Source: JAZDFC01 sp043808235 (GTDB lineage: Bacteria > Bacteroidota > Ignavibacteria > Ignavibacteriales > Melioribacteraceae). Taken from it: DNA of 31,372 nucleotides. Shown in pieces: positions 15,398 to 23,868 of this stretch. How positions within the stretch are numbered: the first letter of the stretch is position 1; each line of letters opens with the position of its first letter. Location of the stretch: the NCBI GenBank assembly GCA_043808235.1, contig JAZDFC010000097.1:1-31372 (forward strand), in the 5' to 3' direction. The translations under genes and the position numbers were made by a program. The notes beneath the pieces are model-generated. The model made no database searches, had not been told where the DNA came from, and was given only the letters and a program-made list of their open reading frames with translations.

Positions 15398-16506
15398 TGT
15401 TCTACTATCTATTTGATTATATAAATAAAAATTTTAATCCGCCGGGATTCGACATCTTCAGGTATTTAACCTTTAGATCGGCGCTCTCTGCGGTAACGGC
15501 TCTGTTTCTTTCATTTTATATAGGACCAAAACTGATAAGGTACCTTCAGAAAAAACAGATTGGTGAAACAATTAAACTCGAAGGCCCCCAAAGCCACAGA
15601 TCTAAGGCGGGTACTCCAACTATGGGCGGATTGATAATCATGTTTTGTGTTGTTGTACCCGTTTTAATCTGGAGCGATATTAAAAGTATGTACATAATAC
15701 TTGTGCTTGTAGGAACTTTGTTTTTAAGCGGCGTTGGATTTGTGGATGATTATTTGAAGGTTGTAAAAAAATTCCCGAAAGGTTTGATTGCCCGTTATAA
15801 ATTGTACGGTCAAGTATTTGTTGGATTAATAGTTGGCACGGCAATTTATTTTCTCCCGGAATTCAGCCAGTACAGCACAGAAACAACTTTACCGTTCTTT
15901 AAAAATTTGAATTTCGATTTTGGTTATTTGTACATCCCGGCGGTAATATTTATAATTACCGCAACTTCGAATGCTGTTAATTTGACGGATGGACTCGATG
16001 GACTTGCCATGGGAACGATGGTATTTGTGATGCTGGCGCTTGGAATAATTACTTACGTTTCCGGTAACTCGATTTATTCGGATTATCTCAACATCATTTA
16101 TCTCCCCGGAGCAGGGGAACTAACTGTGTTCATCGCGGCAATCATCGGCGCGGGACTTGGTTTCCTATGGTTCAATTTTAATCCGGCGCAAGTTTTTATG
16201 GGCGATACAGGATCGTTAGCATTGGGTGGCGCTTTCGGGATTATGGCAATATTAATTAAGAAAGAATTATTAATCCCGATACTCGGCGGAATTTATTTCC
16301 TCGAAACAATCTCGGTCATTCTGCAAAGATATTATTTCAAATACACGAAAAAGAGATACGGCGAAGGAAGAAGAATTTTTAGGATGGCTCCCATTCATCA
16401 TCATTTTGAAATGATGGGTTGGGCTGAGTCGAAAATTGTAATCCGGTTTTATATAATCACAATAATTCTTGCAATACTAAGTTTGGCGTCTTTCAAGATA
16501 CGGTAA
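15397..16506 (+). CDS. mraY: Phospho-MurNAc-pentapeptide translocase MraY
   Basis: MraY transfers phospho-MurNAc-pentapeptide to undecaprenyl phosphate to form lipid I at the inner membrane. The 369-aa polytopic protein has about ten hydrophobic helices and the family's conserved cytoplasmic motifs: AGTPTMGG (71-78), VDDY (116-119, Mg-binding aspartates), NLTDGLDGLA (195-204), GDTGS (269-273) and PIHHHFE (332-338). The gene starts one base inside the murF stop and ends one base inside the murD start. Confidence 0.97.
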   Translation: MFYYLFDYINKNFNPPGFDIFRYLTFRSALSAVTALFLSFYIGPKLIRYLQKKQIGETIKLEGPQSHRSKAGTPTMGGLIIMFCVVVPVLIWSDIKSMYIILVLVGTLFLSGVGFVDDYLKVVKKFPKGLIARYKLYGQVFVGLIVGTAIYFLPEFSQYSTETTLPFFKNLNFDFGYLYIPAVIFIITATSNAVNLTDGLDGLAMGTMVFVMLALGIITYVSGNSIYSDYLNIIYLPGAGELTVFIAAIIGAGLGFLWFNFNPAQVFMGDTGSLALGGAFGIMAILIKKELLIPILGGIYFLETISVILQRYYFKYTKKRYGEGRRIFRMAPIHHHFEMMGWAESKIVIRFYIITIILAILSLASFKIR

Positions 16507-17858
16507 TGAAAATACACGGTAAAAAAATATCGATTATCGGAGCTGAGAAAAGTGGTTTAAGCGCGGCGAAACTTGTAAAGAAATTCGGTGGAATTCCGTT
16601 CGTTACTGATTTTAACGCGAGAGAGAAATTGTCCAAACAGATCGAACTTCTTGAAGATGAAAAAATTGCATACGAATACGGTACACACAGCGCAAAAGTA
16701 TTTCATTGCGATTTTATTATAACGAGTCCCGGTGTTCCGACGAATTCGAGAGTACTTGCTAAAGCATTTACGAAGAATATAAAAGTCATCAGCGAGTTGG
16801 AATTTGCATCGCTATTCTGCAAAGGAAAAATAATTTCCATAACCGGTACGAATGGGAAAACAACAACGACATCGCTTTGCGCTCACACTCTAAATCATTG
16901 TGGCGTAAAAACATATGCAGCCGGCAACATCGGTCTGCCTTTGTCCGAAATTGTTTCCGACGTAAAAGAAAATGAATGTGTCGCTCTTGAAACATCCAGT
17001 TTTCAACTTGATTATATGGACAAATTCAAACCATTCATCTCGATGATTCTGAATTTAACACCGGATCATCTTGACAGGTACGAAGATGATTTTGAGAAAT
17101 ATGTAAAATCAAAAGTTGCGGTTACAAAGAATCAGGATGCCAACGATTACTTTATTAGCAATGAAGACGACTTCAATACTTCGATTAATGTACACAATGA
17201 AAAAGTAAACCGGTTCGGTTTCTCGTTGAATAAAGAATTACCGAACGGATCGTACATGAAGGATGGAGGTTTATTCTTTACTCGTGATGGAGTTAAAACT
17301 GAAATTTGTAAAGTAAGCGACATGAGCTTGAAAGGCGAGCATAATATTGCTAATACACTCGCAGTGTTATCTGCAGCAAAAATATTAAATCTACCGGATG
17401 AAAAAATAAAAGAGTCATTCGGGAATTTCCCGGGAGTTGAGCATAGACTTGAATTTGTTCGTGAGGTTAACGGTATCAAATTTATTAACGATTCAAAAGC
17501 AACGAATGTGGATTCGGTTTGGTACGCGCTAAAAAGTTTTGATGAACCTATTATTCTTATCCTTGGTGGTAAAGACAAAGGTAATAATTACGATCAGATA
17601 CGAGACCTTGTAAAAAAGCATGTGAAGAAAATTTATGCTATCGGCGTGTCGGCTTCGAAAGTTTATAATTATTTCAAAGATTATGTGCCGGTTGTAAAGA
17701 AATCAACACTGGACGATTGTGTGGTTTCAGGCAGAACCGATGCGGCGCCAAATGAAATTGTATTGCTTTCGCCGGCATGCGCAAGTTTTGATATGTTTGA
17801 TAATTACGAACACCGTGGAAGAGTTTTTAAAAACGCAGTGATGGGATTAACTGAATGA
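16506..17858 (+). CDS. murD: UDP-MurNAc-L-alanine:D-glutamate ligase MurD
   Basis: MurD adds D-glutamate to UDP-MurNAc-L-Ala in the cytosol. The 450-aa protein has an N-terminal Rossmann-like domain (ISIIGAEKSGLSAAKL), the P-loop GTNGKTTT (114-121), the ALETSSFQLD and LNLTPDHLDRYED segments of the ATPase domain, and the C-terminal domain with NDSKATNVDS and ILGGKDKG. LSPACASFDMFDNYEHRG near the C-terminus is the conserved MurD end. It overlaps mraY by one base and ftsW by four. Confidence 0.96.
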   Translation: MKIHGKKISIIGAEKSGLSAAKLVKKFGGIPFVTDFNAREKLSKQIELLEDEKIAYEYGTHSAKVFHCDFIITSPGVPTNSRVLAKAFTKNIKVISELEFASLFCKGKIISITGTNGKTTTTSLCAHTLNHCGVKTYAAGNIGLPLSEIVSDVKENECVALETSSFQLDYMDKFKPFISMILNLTPDHLDRYEDDFEKYVKSKVAVTKNQDANDYFISNEDDFNTSINVHNEKVNRFGFSLNKELPNGSYMKDGGLFFTRDGVKTEICKVSDMSLKGEHNIANTLAVLSAAKILNLPDEKIKESFGNFPGVEHRLEFVREVNGIKFINDSKATNVDSVWYALKSFDEPIILILGGKDKGNNYDQIRDLVKKHVKKIYAIGVSASKVYNYFKDYVPVVKKSTLDDCVVSGRTDAAPNEIVLLSPACASFDMFDNYEHRGRVFKNAVMGLTE

Positions 17859-18967
17859 AATTATTTTTACGGTTATTAATTGTTTCAATAATTGCACTCG
17901 TCCTTTTTGGCTGTGTACTCGTATTCAGTGCGAGTACCGTGAAAAGTGCAACCGAGGGAAATGTACCGTATCTATATTTTAAATCGCATTTGTGGAAAGT
18001 AATAATTGCGTTCCTGCTTATGATAATCTTTTCAACTGTAATTAAACCGGAAGATCTTTATAAGTATGATAAGCATATTTTATTCATAACAATAGCCTTG
18101 CTTATTCTAACTCTTTTTGTCGGGATAAAAGTTAACGGCGCCCGCAGATGGATTGATCTTGGTTTTATTCCATTCCAACCATCGGAACTTGCCAAGCTCG
18201 TTATTATTATTCATTTGGCTAAAGTGATTGATATAAAAAAGGAAAGAATTCGCGAATTTAAAACAGGATTCATGTTTGCTCTGGTTTTAATTGTAGTCTT
18301 TGCTATCCTTATTATCGCTCAACCGAATGTAAGTACAGGTGCATTGCTTGTGTTGCTGGCATTCTCGGTTTTATTTGCCGGTGGCGCAAAATTAAAACAC
18401 ATCTTCGGCACTCTTGGAACCGGAGTTATCGCTGTCGGTGGTGTTGCAATGATAATGCCTCATTCGCGCGAAAGAATTATGAGTTTTGTTCATAGTCTTA
18501 TAAGTGGCACCGATATGACCAAGCAAGTTCTTCAAGCAAAAATTGCGCTTGGGAGCGGCGGTTTGTGGGGACTTGGATTCGGTGAAAGCAAACAGAGCAA
18601 TTTGTTCGTACCGGAACCATACACTGATTTTATATTTTCGATTCTCGGCGAAGAGCGAGGATTCATCGGCACATTCGTTGTTCTGTTCTTATACGTAGTA
18701 ATTTTTGCTGTTGGATTAATTGTAGCGAACAAGTCCGACAGCACATTCAAACAACTAATGGTTTTTGGATTATCGTTCAACATAATATTAACCGCATTTA
18801 TAAATGCTTCGGTAGTTACCGGATTAGTCCCGACAACAGGGATAACTCTTCCATTCATCAGTTTCGGCGGAACATCAATACTTATGTACTGTATCTCAAT
18901 CGGGATAATAATAAATGTGGGTATGGAACGTGTAAGATTTAAAACGGCAAGTATGGCTCAAGCATGA
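17855..18967 (+). CDS. ftsW: Septal peptidoglycan glycosyltransferase FtsW
   Basis: FtsW is the SEDS-family glycosyltransferase that polymerises lipid II at the division site together with FtsI. The 370-aa protein has about ten transmembrane helices and the SEDS signatures NGARRWIDLGFIPFQPSELAK (about 90-110), a large periplasmic loop with GSGGLWGLGFGESKQ, the FSILGEERGF segment and PTTGITLPFISFGGTS near the C-terminus. Position between murD and murG favours FtsW over its paralogue RodA. It overlaps murD and murG by 4 bases each. Confidence 0.95.
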   Translation: MKLFLRLLIVSIIALVLFGCVLVFSASTVKSATEGNVPYLYFKSHLWKVIIAFLLMIIFSTVIKPEDLYKYDKHILFITIALLILTLFVGIKVNGARRWIDLGFIPFQPSELAKLVIIIHLAKVIDIKKERIREFKTGFMFALVLIVVFAILIIAQPNVSTGALLVLLAFSVLFAGGAKLKHIFGTLGTGVIAVGGVAMIMPHSRERIMSFVHSLISGTDMTKQVLQAKIALGSGGLWGLGFGESKQSNLFVPEPYTDFIFSILGEERGFIGTFVVLFLYVVIFAVGLIVANKSDSTFKQLMVFGLSFNIILTAFINASVVTGLVPTTGITLPFISFGGTSILMYCISIGIIINVGMERVRFKTASMAQA

Positions 18968-20067
18968 CGCAGACCAATTATACATATCGCTTTGTTTTTG
19001 CTGCGGGCGGAACAGCAGGCCATATCACACCTGCAATTGCCGTAGCAGAAACGTTGAAGCAAATTAAACCGGAATCGGAAATATTGTTCATCGGTTCGAA
19101 GAAGAGGATGGAATCGCGAATTGTTCCGAAAGCCGGATTTCATTTTAAGACGATATGGATAAGCGGATTTGCAAGGAAATTTAATTTGCAAAATCTCCTC
19201 TTCCCCCTAAAGTTGAGTTCGTCTGTTGTTAAGTCGCTATTAATTTTAATGAAATTTAAACCGCGCGTAGCTATTGGTTCCGGCGCTTTTGTTTCGGGTC
19301 CGGTTTTACAAGCGGCATCAATCCTTGGAGTAAAAATAGTTTTACTTGAGCAAAACAGTTATCCCGGTGTAACAAACAGACTGCTGGAAAAAAAGGCTGA
19401 ACAAATCCACATTACATTCAAAGATTCAGAACAGTATTTCCGTGAAAAAAGAAAATTGATACTCTCCGGAAATCCGATTCGTGTTCAAATGAATTTGATA
19501 AATAAAATAGATGCTTTAAAAGAATTTAAACTCGATAACTCGAAAAAAACTTTGCTTGTTCTCGGCGGCAGCGGTGGTGCGCTCTCTATCAATAATGCTA
19601 TATCTGCTTGTTCTCAAAAGTTGATAGGTGAAAATATCCAAATTCTCTGGCAGACCGGCGACTTCTATTATTCCGATTATAAAACACTGGAAAGCCGATT
19701 CATTCGCATTCTCCCATTTATTGAAAACATGAACGCTGCATACTCCGCTGCCGATTTAATTCTTGCGCGTTCCGGTGCAACTACCATCTCGGAAGTTTCT
19801 GCTCTCGGACTCCCGGTTATTTTTGTGCCTTCGCCAAATGTGGCTGCTGATCATCAATATAAAAATGCAAAATCTCTCGTTGATGAAAATGCTGCAATTG
19901 TACTCAGAGACAATGAACTTAGCGAAAAATTATTTGATGAAATTAAATCCGTGATTTCCAATGAAGAAAAATTGGAGACGATGCGCACAAATATCAAAAA
20001 ATTTTCTCAGCCGGATGCAGCAAAGATTGTTGCGACGAACATTATAAAATTAGCGGAAACATTTTAA
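18964..20067 (+). CDS. murG: UDP-GlcNAc:lipid I N-acetylglucosaminyltransferase MurG
   Basis: MurG adds GlcNAc to lipid I to make lipid II on the cytoplasmic face of the inner membrane (GT28, GT-B fold). The 367-aa protein has the glycine-rich loop GGTAGHITPA (15-24), the IGSGAFVSGPVL segment, LEQNSYPGVTNRLL, a second glycine loop LGGSGGA, and the UDP-GlcNAc-binding region LILARSGATTISEVSALGLPVIFVP, with PNVAADHQYKNA after it. The ATG overlaps the ftsW stop (ATGA). A 16-base gap follows before an unrecognised small gene. Confidence 0.96.
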   Translation: MTQTNYTYRFVFAAGGTAGHITPAIAVAETLKQIKPESEILFIGSKKRMESRIVPKAGFHFKTIWISGFARKFNLQNLLFPLKLSSSVVKSLLILMKFKPRVAIGSGAFVSGPVLQAASILGVKIVLLEQNSYPGVTNRLLEKKAEQIHITFKDSEQYFREKRKLILSGNPIRVQMNLINKIDALKEFKLDNSKKTLLVLGGSGGALSINNAISACSQKLIGENIQILWQTGDFYYSDYKTLESRFIRILPFIENMNAAYSAADLILARSGATTISEVSALGLPVIFVPSPNVAADHQYKNAKSLVDENAAIVLRDNELSEKLFDEIKSVISNEEKLETMRTNIKKFSQPDAAKIVATNIIKLAETF

Positions 20068-20070
20068 TAA

Positions 20071-20076
20071 AGAGGA
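20071..20076 (+). promoter_or_regulatory. Ribosome binding site deciding the TTG start of the murG-murC small gene
   Basis: AGAGGA lies 7 bases before the TTG at 20084. No in-frame ATG occurs until residue 69, so this site supports the TTG as the true start. Confidence 0.6.
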
Positions 20077-20083
20077 TAGAATT

Positions 20084-20446
20084 TTGGCTACTACTCTAAC
20101 ATACGATTATTATTTACACGCCGATTCAAATGAACCTGTCGTCCAGTATTCATGCGGCGAGGATATTTATATCGGCGAGCAGAGAAACAGCAGACTATTC
20201 GGATTCTCTTTGAATAAAAATTTTGATGCCTCTGCCGACGCAGTGCATTTTTTCCTCTTGTTATATCCGCAGCCACACACACGCACTATGCTGGAAGAGA
20301 AATATAATTTTACCGCTTATAATGAAAAAGGCGCAATAAAAACGGGTAAAGATGGAATTTTACTTGCGTTGGAAAGCGGCAAATTAGATCCCAATGTTGA
20401 AGAAAATATTTTTTCACACTATGCTATTTATTCGATAAAAAATTGA
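20084..20446 (+). CDS. Unrecognised small protein inside the dcw operon (120 aa)
   Basis: I do not recognise this protein. It starts at TTG with AGAGGA 7 bases upstream and sits 16 bases after murG and 7 bases before murC, so it is almost certainly part of the dcw transcript. It has no signal peptide, membrane helix or cysteine pair, and is probably cytosolic. The first half is rich in aromatic and acidic residues (TYDYYLHADSNEP, VVQYSCGEDIYIGEQRNS, RLFGFSLNKNFD). The middle is hydrophobic (AVHFFLLLYPQPHTR). The second half has mixed charge and ends HYAIYSIKN. The pattern suggests a small alpha/beta fold. In better-known clusters murG is followed directly by murC, so the extra gene is either lineage-specific or an envelope-linked accessory factor. 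Function unknown. Confidence 0.7.
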   Translation: MATTLTYDYYLHADSNEPVVQYSCGEDIYIGEQRNSRLFGFSLNKNFDASADAVHFFLLLYPQPHTRTMLEEKYNFTAYNEKGAIKTGKDGILLALESGKLDPNVEENIFSHYAIYSIKN

Positions 20447-20453
20447 GATAGAT

Positions 20454-21827
20454 ATGATACATAAAGTAATTAAAAAAATACATTTCGTTGGAATCGGCGG
20501 TATAGGGATGAGCGGTCTCGCGGAAATTATGTTGAGCCGCGGTTTTAAAGTATCCGGTTCCGATCTTTTCAGCAGTGACATCACCGATCGGTTACGAACT
20601 CTCGGTGTTGAAATATTCGAAGGACACTCGGCAGATAATTTACATGATGTAGATGTTCTTGTATATTCATCTGCTGTTTCAATTGATAATCCCGAAGTTA
20701 AAGCTGCCATTGAAAGAAAGATACCTGTAATAAAAAGAGCCGAGATGCTGGCAGAAACAATGCGCATGAAATACGGTGTTGGGATTGCAGGTACCCATGG
20801 AAAAACGACGACAACCTCAATGGTTGGATTGGTAATGACGGCAGCCGGTTTCGATCCGACAATTATTGTCGGCGGAAAATTAAGCGGACTCGGTGGTACA
20901 AATGCACGGCTCGGTTTGGGCGATTACATTGTTGTTGAGGCCGATGAGTTCGACAGAACATTTTTAAAGTTGACTCCGACTATCGCAGCAATAACAACTT
21001 TGGAACAGGAGCATCTTGATACATACAAAGATTTGGATGATATAAAAACAGCGTTTATCCAATTTGCCAACAAAGTTCCTTTCTTCGGATTTGTTGTGCT
21101 GTGCATGGATGAGCCTGCGCTGCAGGATATTATGCCTCTAATAAATAAAAAAATCATCACTTATGGATTAACTTCGCAATCCGATGTTAGAGCTGTGGAT
21201 ATTACACAAAAGGAGTATTCGTCAAACTTTACAGTGATGTACGAAGGCAAAGAACTTGGTAATTTGACGCTTCAAATTCCTGGTGTTCATAATATTAAAA
21301 ATTCTTTAGTTGCCGTTTGCATTGCAAAAGAACTTGGCGTCGATTTCGAAGTAATCAAAAAATCGCTCGAATCTTTCAAAGGAGTTTATAGGAGATTCGA
21401 AACAAAATATAAACAAGAAATTCTTGTGATTGACGATTACGCACATCATCCAACAGAAATTAACGCAACACTTTCGGCAATTAGAGCTGGTTGGAAGCGC
21501 AGATTGATCGCAGTTTTTCAACCGCATTTATACTCAAGGACGAGAGATTTCTATCTTGAATTCGGAAGATCATTCCTCAATTCGGATATCTTTATTTGCA
21601 CGGATGTTTATCCTGCTCGCGAAAATCCAATTGAGGGAATCAACGGTGAAATTGTTGCCTCAGCTGCAAAAAAAATCGGACACAAAAATGTACTGTACGA
21701 ACCGGATAAAACTAAGATACCGGAATTATTGATGTCACTAAAAAAAGATGACGATATTATTATTACGCTTGGTGCGGGAGACATCTGGAAGTTTGGTGAA
21801 AAGTTTGTTGGGATGTTGAAAGGATAA
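20454..21827 (+). CDS. murC: UDP-N-acetylmuramate:L-alanine ligase MurC
   Basis: MurC attaches the first amino acid, L-alanine, to UDP-MurNAc in the cytosol. The 457-aa protein begins with the UDP-binding loop FVGIGGIGMSG (11-21), has the P-loop GTHGKTTT (113-120), the EADEFDRTFL segment, IPGVHNIKNSLVA, and the C-terminal domain with IDDYAHHPTEI and VFQPHLYSRT. Its length is typical. It ends one base inside the ftsQ ATG (TAATG). murB, which often follows murC, is not present here. Confidence 0.97.
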   Translation: MIHKVIKKIHFVGIGGIGMSGLAEIMLSRGFKVSGSDLFSSDITDRLRTLGVEIFEGHSADNLHDVDVLVYSSAVSIDNPEVKAAIERKIPVIKRAEMLAETMRMKYGVGIAGTHGKTTTTSMVGLVMTAAGFDPTIIVGGKLSGLGGTNARLGLGDYIVVEADEFDRTFLKLTPTIAAITTLEQEHLDTYKDLDDIKTAFIQFANKVPFFGFVVLCMDEPALQDIMPLINKKIITYGLTSQSDVRAVDITQKEYSSNFTVMYEGKELGNLTLQIPGVHNIKNSLVAVCIAKELGVDFEVIKKSLESFKGVYRRFETKYKQEILVIDDYAHHPTEINATLSAIRAGWKRRLIAVFQPHLYSRTRDFYLEFGRSFLNSDIFICTDVYPARENPIEGINGEIVASAAKKIGHKNVLYEPDKTKIPELLMSLKKDDDIIITLGAGDIWKFGEKFVGMLKG

Positions 21828-22600
21828 TGAAGAAAATTTTCAAAATATCGAGTATAATTTTTCTGCTTGCAATGACAGCGCTTATTTTCTATTTGTCATT
21901 CCAAATTGAAGATCGTAATGAAATTCAGATAACTGTTATCGAGATGAGCGGGAACAATTATCTTGGTAAGGATGAGTATTTTAAATATGCACACTTGCTG
22001 GATAAATCATTATATAAATTTTTAAGTCTGCCAATATTAAAAGACAGAATGAAAAAACATCCTTACGTTGATGATGTTGATGTTCAAAACGACGGTAACG
22101 GAAAAGTGACTATAATTCTAACCGAGAAAAAATTCAACGCAATTTTACTACATAATAATTCCGATTACCTCATGTCGGATAATTTCGAACTTCTGCCGGT
22201 ATTACCATTCACCAAGCTGGTTGATTTGCCGATAATTACAAATCCGGAAGAATTGCATGACTTGAAATTATTTACCAGCTTAAAAAGGAACGCCGACATT
22301 CTAACGGGATTTAAAATTCTCGACTCGATGAATTTATTAAATCCGGGACTTTTTAACGGCGTTACGGAAATAGATTTTAGAAACGGGGGAGACATCACTC
22401 TTTCGTTTTCGTTCTTTGATTTCCCTGTAATTATCGGCAGGAAAAACGAAATCAAAAAAACCTCTTATTTCACAAAACTTTGGAATTCACTTGAAGGAAA
22501 GGAGGAATTAACTTCGATACGATACATTGATCTCCGGTTTAACGGCAACATATTTATAGGTTTCCCGGAACCGCAAATTGAAGAGGATAAAAATTTATGA
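21827..22600 (+). CDS. ftsQ: Cell division protein FtsQ/DivIB-like
   Basis: A bitopic inner-membrane protein of 257 aa: short basic cytoplasmic N-terminus, one transmembrane helix (about 7-26), a POTRA-type domain (about 34-100, with ITVIEMSGNNYLGKDEYFKYA and HPYVDDVDVQNDGNGKVTIILTE), and a beta-rich FtsQ domain ending IRYIDLRFNGNIFIGF. FtsQ binds FtsL/FtsB and links early and late divisome proteins. Sequence conservation is low in this family; fold pattern and position between murC and ftsA support the call. It overlaps murC by one base and ftsA by four. Confidence 0.9.
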   Translation: MKKIFKISSIIFLLAMTALIFYLSFQIEDRNEIQITVIEMSGNNYLGKDEYFKYAHLLDKSLYKFLSLPILKDRMKKHPYVDDVDVQNDGNGKVTIILTEKKFNAILLHNNSDYLMSDNFELLPVLPFTKLVDLPIITNPEELHDLKLFTSLKRNADILTGFKILDSMNLLNPGLFNGVTEIDFRNGGDITLSFSFFDFPVIIGRKNEIKKTSYFTKLWNSLEGKEELTSIRYIDLRFNGNIFIGFPEPQIEEDKNL

Positions 22601-23841
22601 AGAAAAACATTATTGCAGGATTAGATCTGGGTACAACCAAAGTCGGCGCTGTTATTGCGGAAAAGACAGAGCACAGCCTAAATATTTTGGGATTCGGCGT
22701 AGCGCCGTCGGAAGGATTAAACCGGGGATTGGTAGCCAACATCGCCAAAACAGCCGAAGCCATCCGCGAAGCAATGGATATTGCCATTAACCGGGCAGGT
22801 TTTGAAATAAAGGAAGTTAATGTTGGAGTAGCCGGTGAACATATCACAAGTTTACGTCATAGAAATTATGTAACAATAAATAATCCCGAACGCGAAATTC
22901 TAAAAGATGATCTCGAAAGATTAAAAGCGGATGTAAAAACAATCCGCATTCCGTCGGACAGACAGATACTTCACATTATTCCTGAACAATATTTTGTAGA
23001 TCATGAATTGTGCATCGGAAACCCGATTGGAATATGCGGTTCAAGACTTGAAGCGGTGAATCATGTTGTGCTTGCCTCGATACCGGCAATTCAGAATATA
23101 AAAAAATCTGTTGAGCGCGCCGGGCTGATTGTGAAGGATTATATTCTTCAGCCTATTGCATCAAGTCTTTCGGTACTTGATGATAATGAAAAAGATCTCG
23201 GTGTAATTCTTGTCGATATTGGCGGCGGCACAACGGACGTAGCAATTTATCACGATAAAAGTATTAAGCACACAAAAGTAATTGGTGTTGCCGGTAACCA
23301 GGTTACAAACGATATCCGCGAGTCACTCGGAATTGTAACTTCGGAAGCAGAAAAATTGAAAAAGGAATACGGTTTCGCTACTCAGGATGCTATTATAAAG
23401 GATGAAGATATCTTTATAAAAGGAGTTGGCTCTCGCGGAAATATTAAAATCCCGATAACATTATTAACGCAGATAATTTCTGTTCGGATGCGCGAACTTT
23501 TTGCTCTCATTGATAATGAACTCCGGCAGAGTGGATTCAAGAGTAAAATGAAAGCCGGAATAGTATTGACCGGCGGCGGATCACTTTTAAAAGGTTCTAC
23601 GGATTTGGCAGAAGAAATTTTTGGACTGCACGCAAGAATCGGTGTCCCTATCCAGCTTGGCAACGGTCTATCAAATGAAATCGAAAGTCCGGAGTTCGCA
23701 ACTCTTGCCGGATTAATTAAAGGTATTCCCGGCACTACTTCATCGGATGATTTAATTTCCGTTAAAGAGAGAAAAGCGAAAACGAAATTCAATCTCGGAA
23801 GCAGATTTAAAAAGATTAGAGAATTTTTTGATGAACTATAA
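22597..23841 (+). CDS. ftsA: Cell division protein FtsA
   Basis: FtsA is the actin-like ATPase that anchors FtsZ filaments to the inner membrane. The 414-aa protein has the phosphate-1 loop GLDLGTTKVGAVIAE (8-22), an SHS2/1C-domain region (GVAGEHITSLRHRNYV), the phosphate-2 loop VDIGGGTTDVAIY (about 204-216) and the adenosine motif IVLTGGGSLLKG. It ends in a short amphipathic basic helix (SRFKKIREFFDEL), the expected membrane-targeting sequence. The ATG overlaps ftsQ by 4 bases; ftsZ follows after 27 bases. Confidence 0.96.
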   Translation: MKKNIIAGLDLGTTKVGAVIAEKTEHSLNILGFGVAPSEGLNRGLVANIAKTAEAIREAMDIAINRAGFEIKEVNVGVAGEHITSLRHRNYVTINNPEREILKDDLERLKADVKTIRIPSDRQILHIIPEQYFVDHELCIGNPIGICGSRLEAVNHVVLASIPAIQNIKKSVERAGLIVKDYILQPIASSLSVLDDNEKDLGVILVDIGGGTTDVAIYHDKSIKHTKVIGVAGNQVTNDIRESLGIVTSEAEKLKKEYGFATQDAIIKDEDIFIKGVGSRGNIKIPITLLTQIISVRMRELFALIDNELRQSGFKSKMKAGIVLTGGGSLLKGSTDLAEEIFGLHARIGVPIQLGNGLSNEIESPEFATLAGLIKGIPGTTSSDDLISVKERKAKTKFNLGSRFKKIREFFDEL

Positions 23842-23856
23842 AATAAATACCACAAC

Positions 23857-23863
23857 AAGGAGG
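23857..23863 (+). promoter_or_regulatory. Strong ribosome binding site of ftsZ
   Basis: AAGGAGG, a full Shine-Dalgarno match, lies 5 bases before the ftsZ ATG. Most other genes in the operon have weak sites and start by overlap with the gene before, so this suggests independent, high-level initiation of FtsZ, which is needed in large amounts. Confidence 0.75.
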
Positions 23864-23868
23864 AATTA

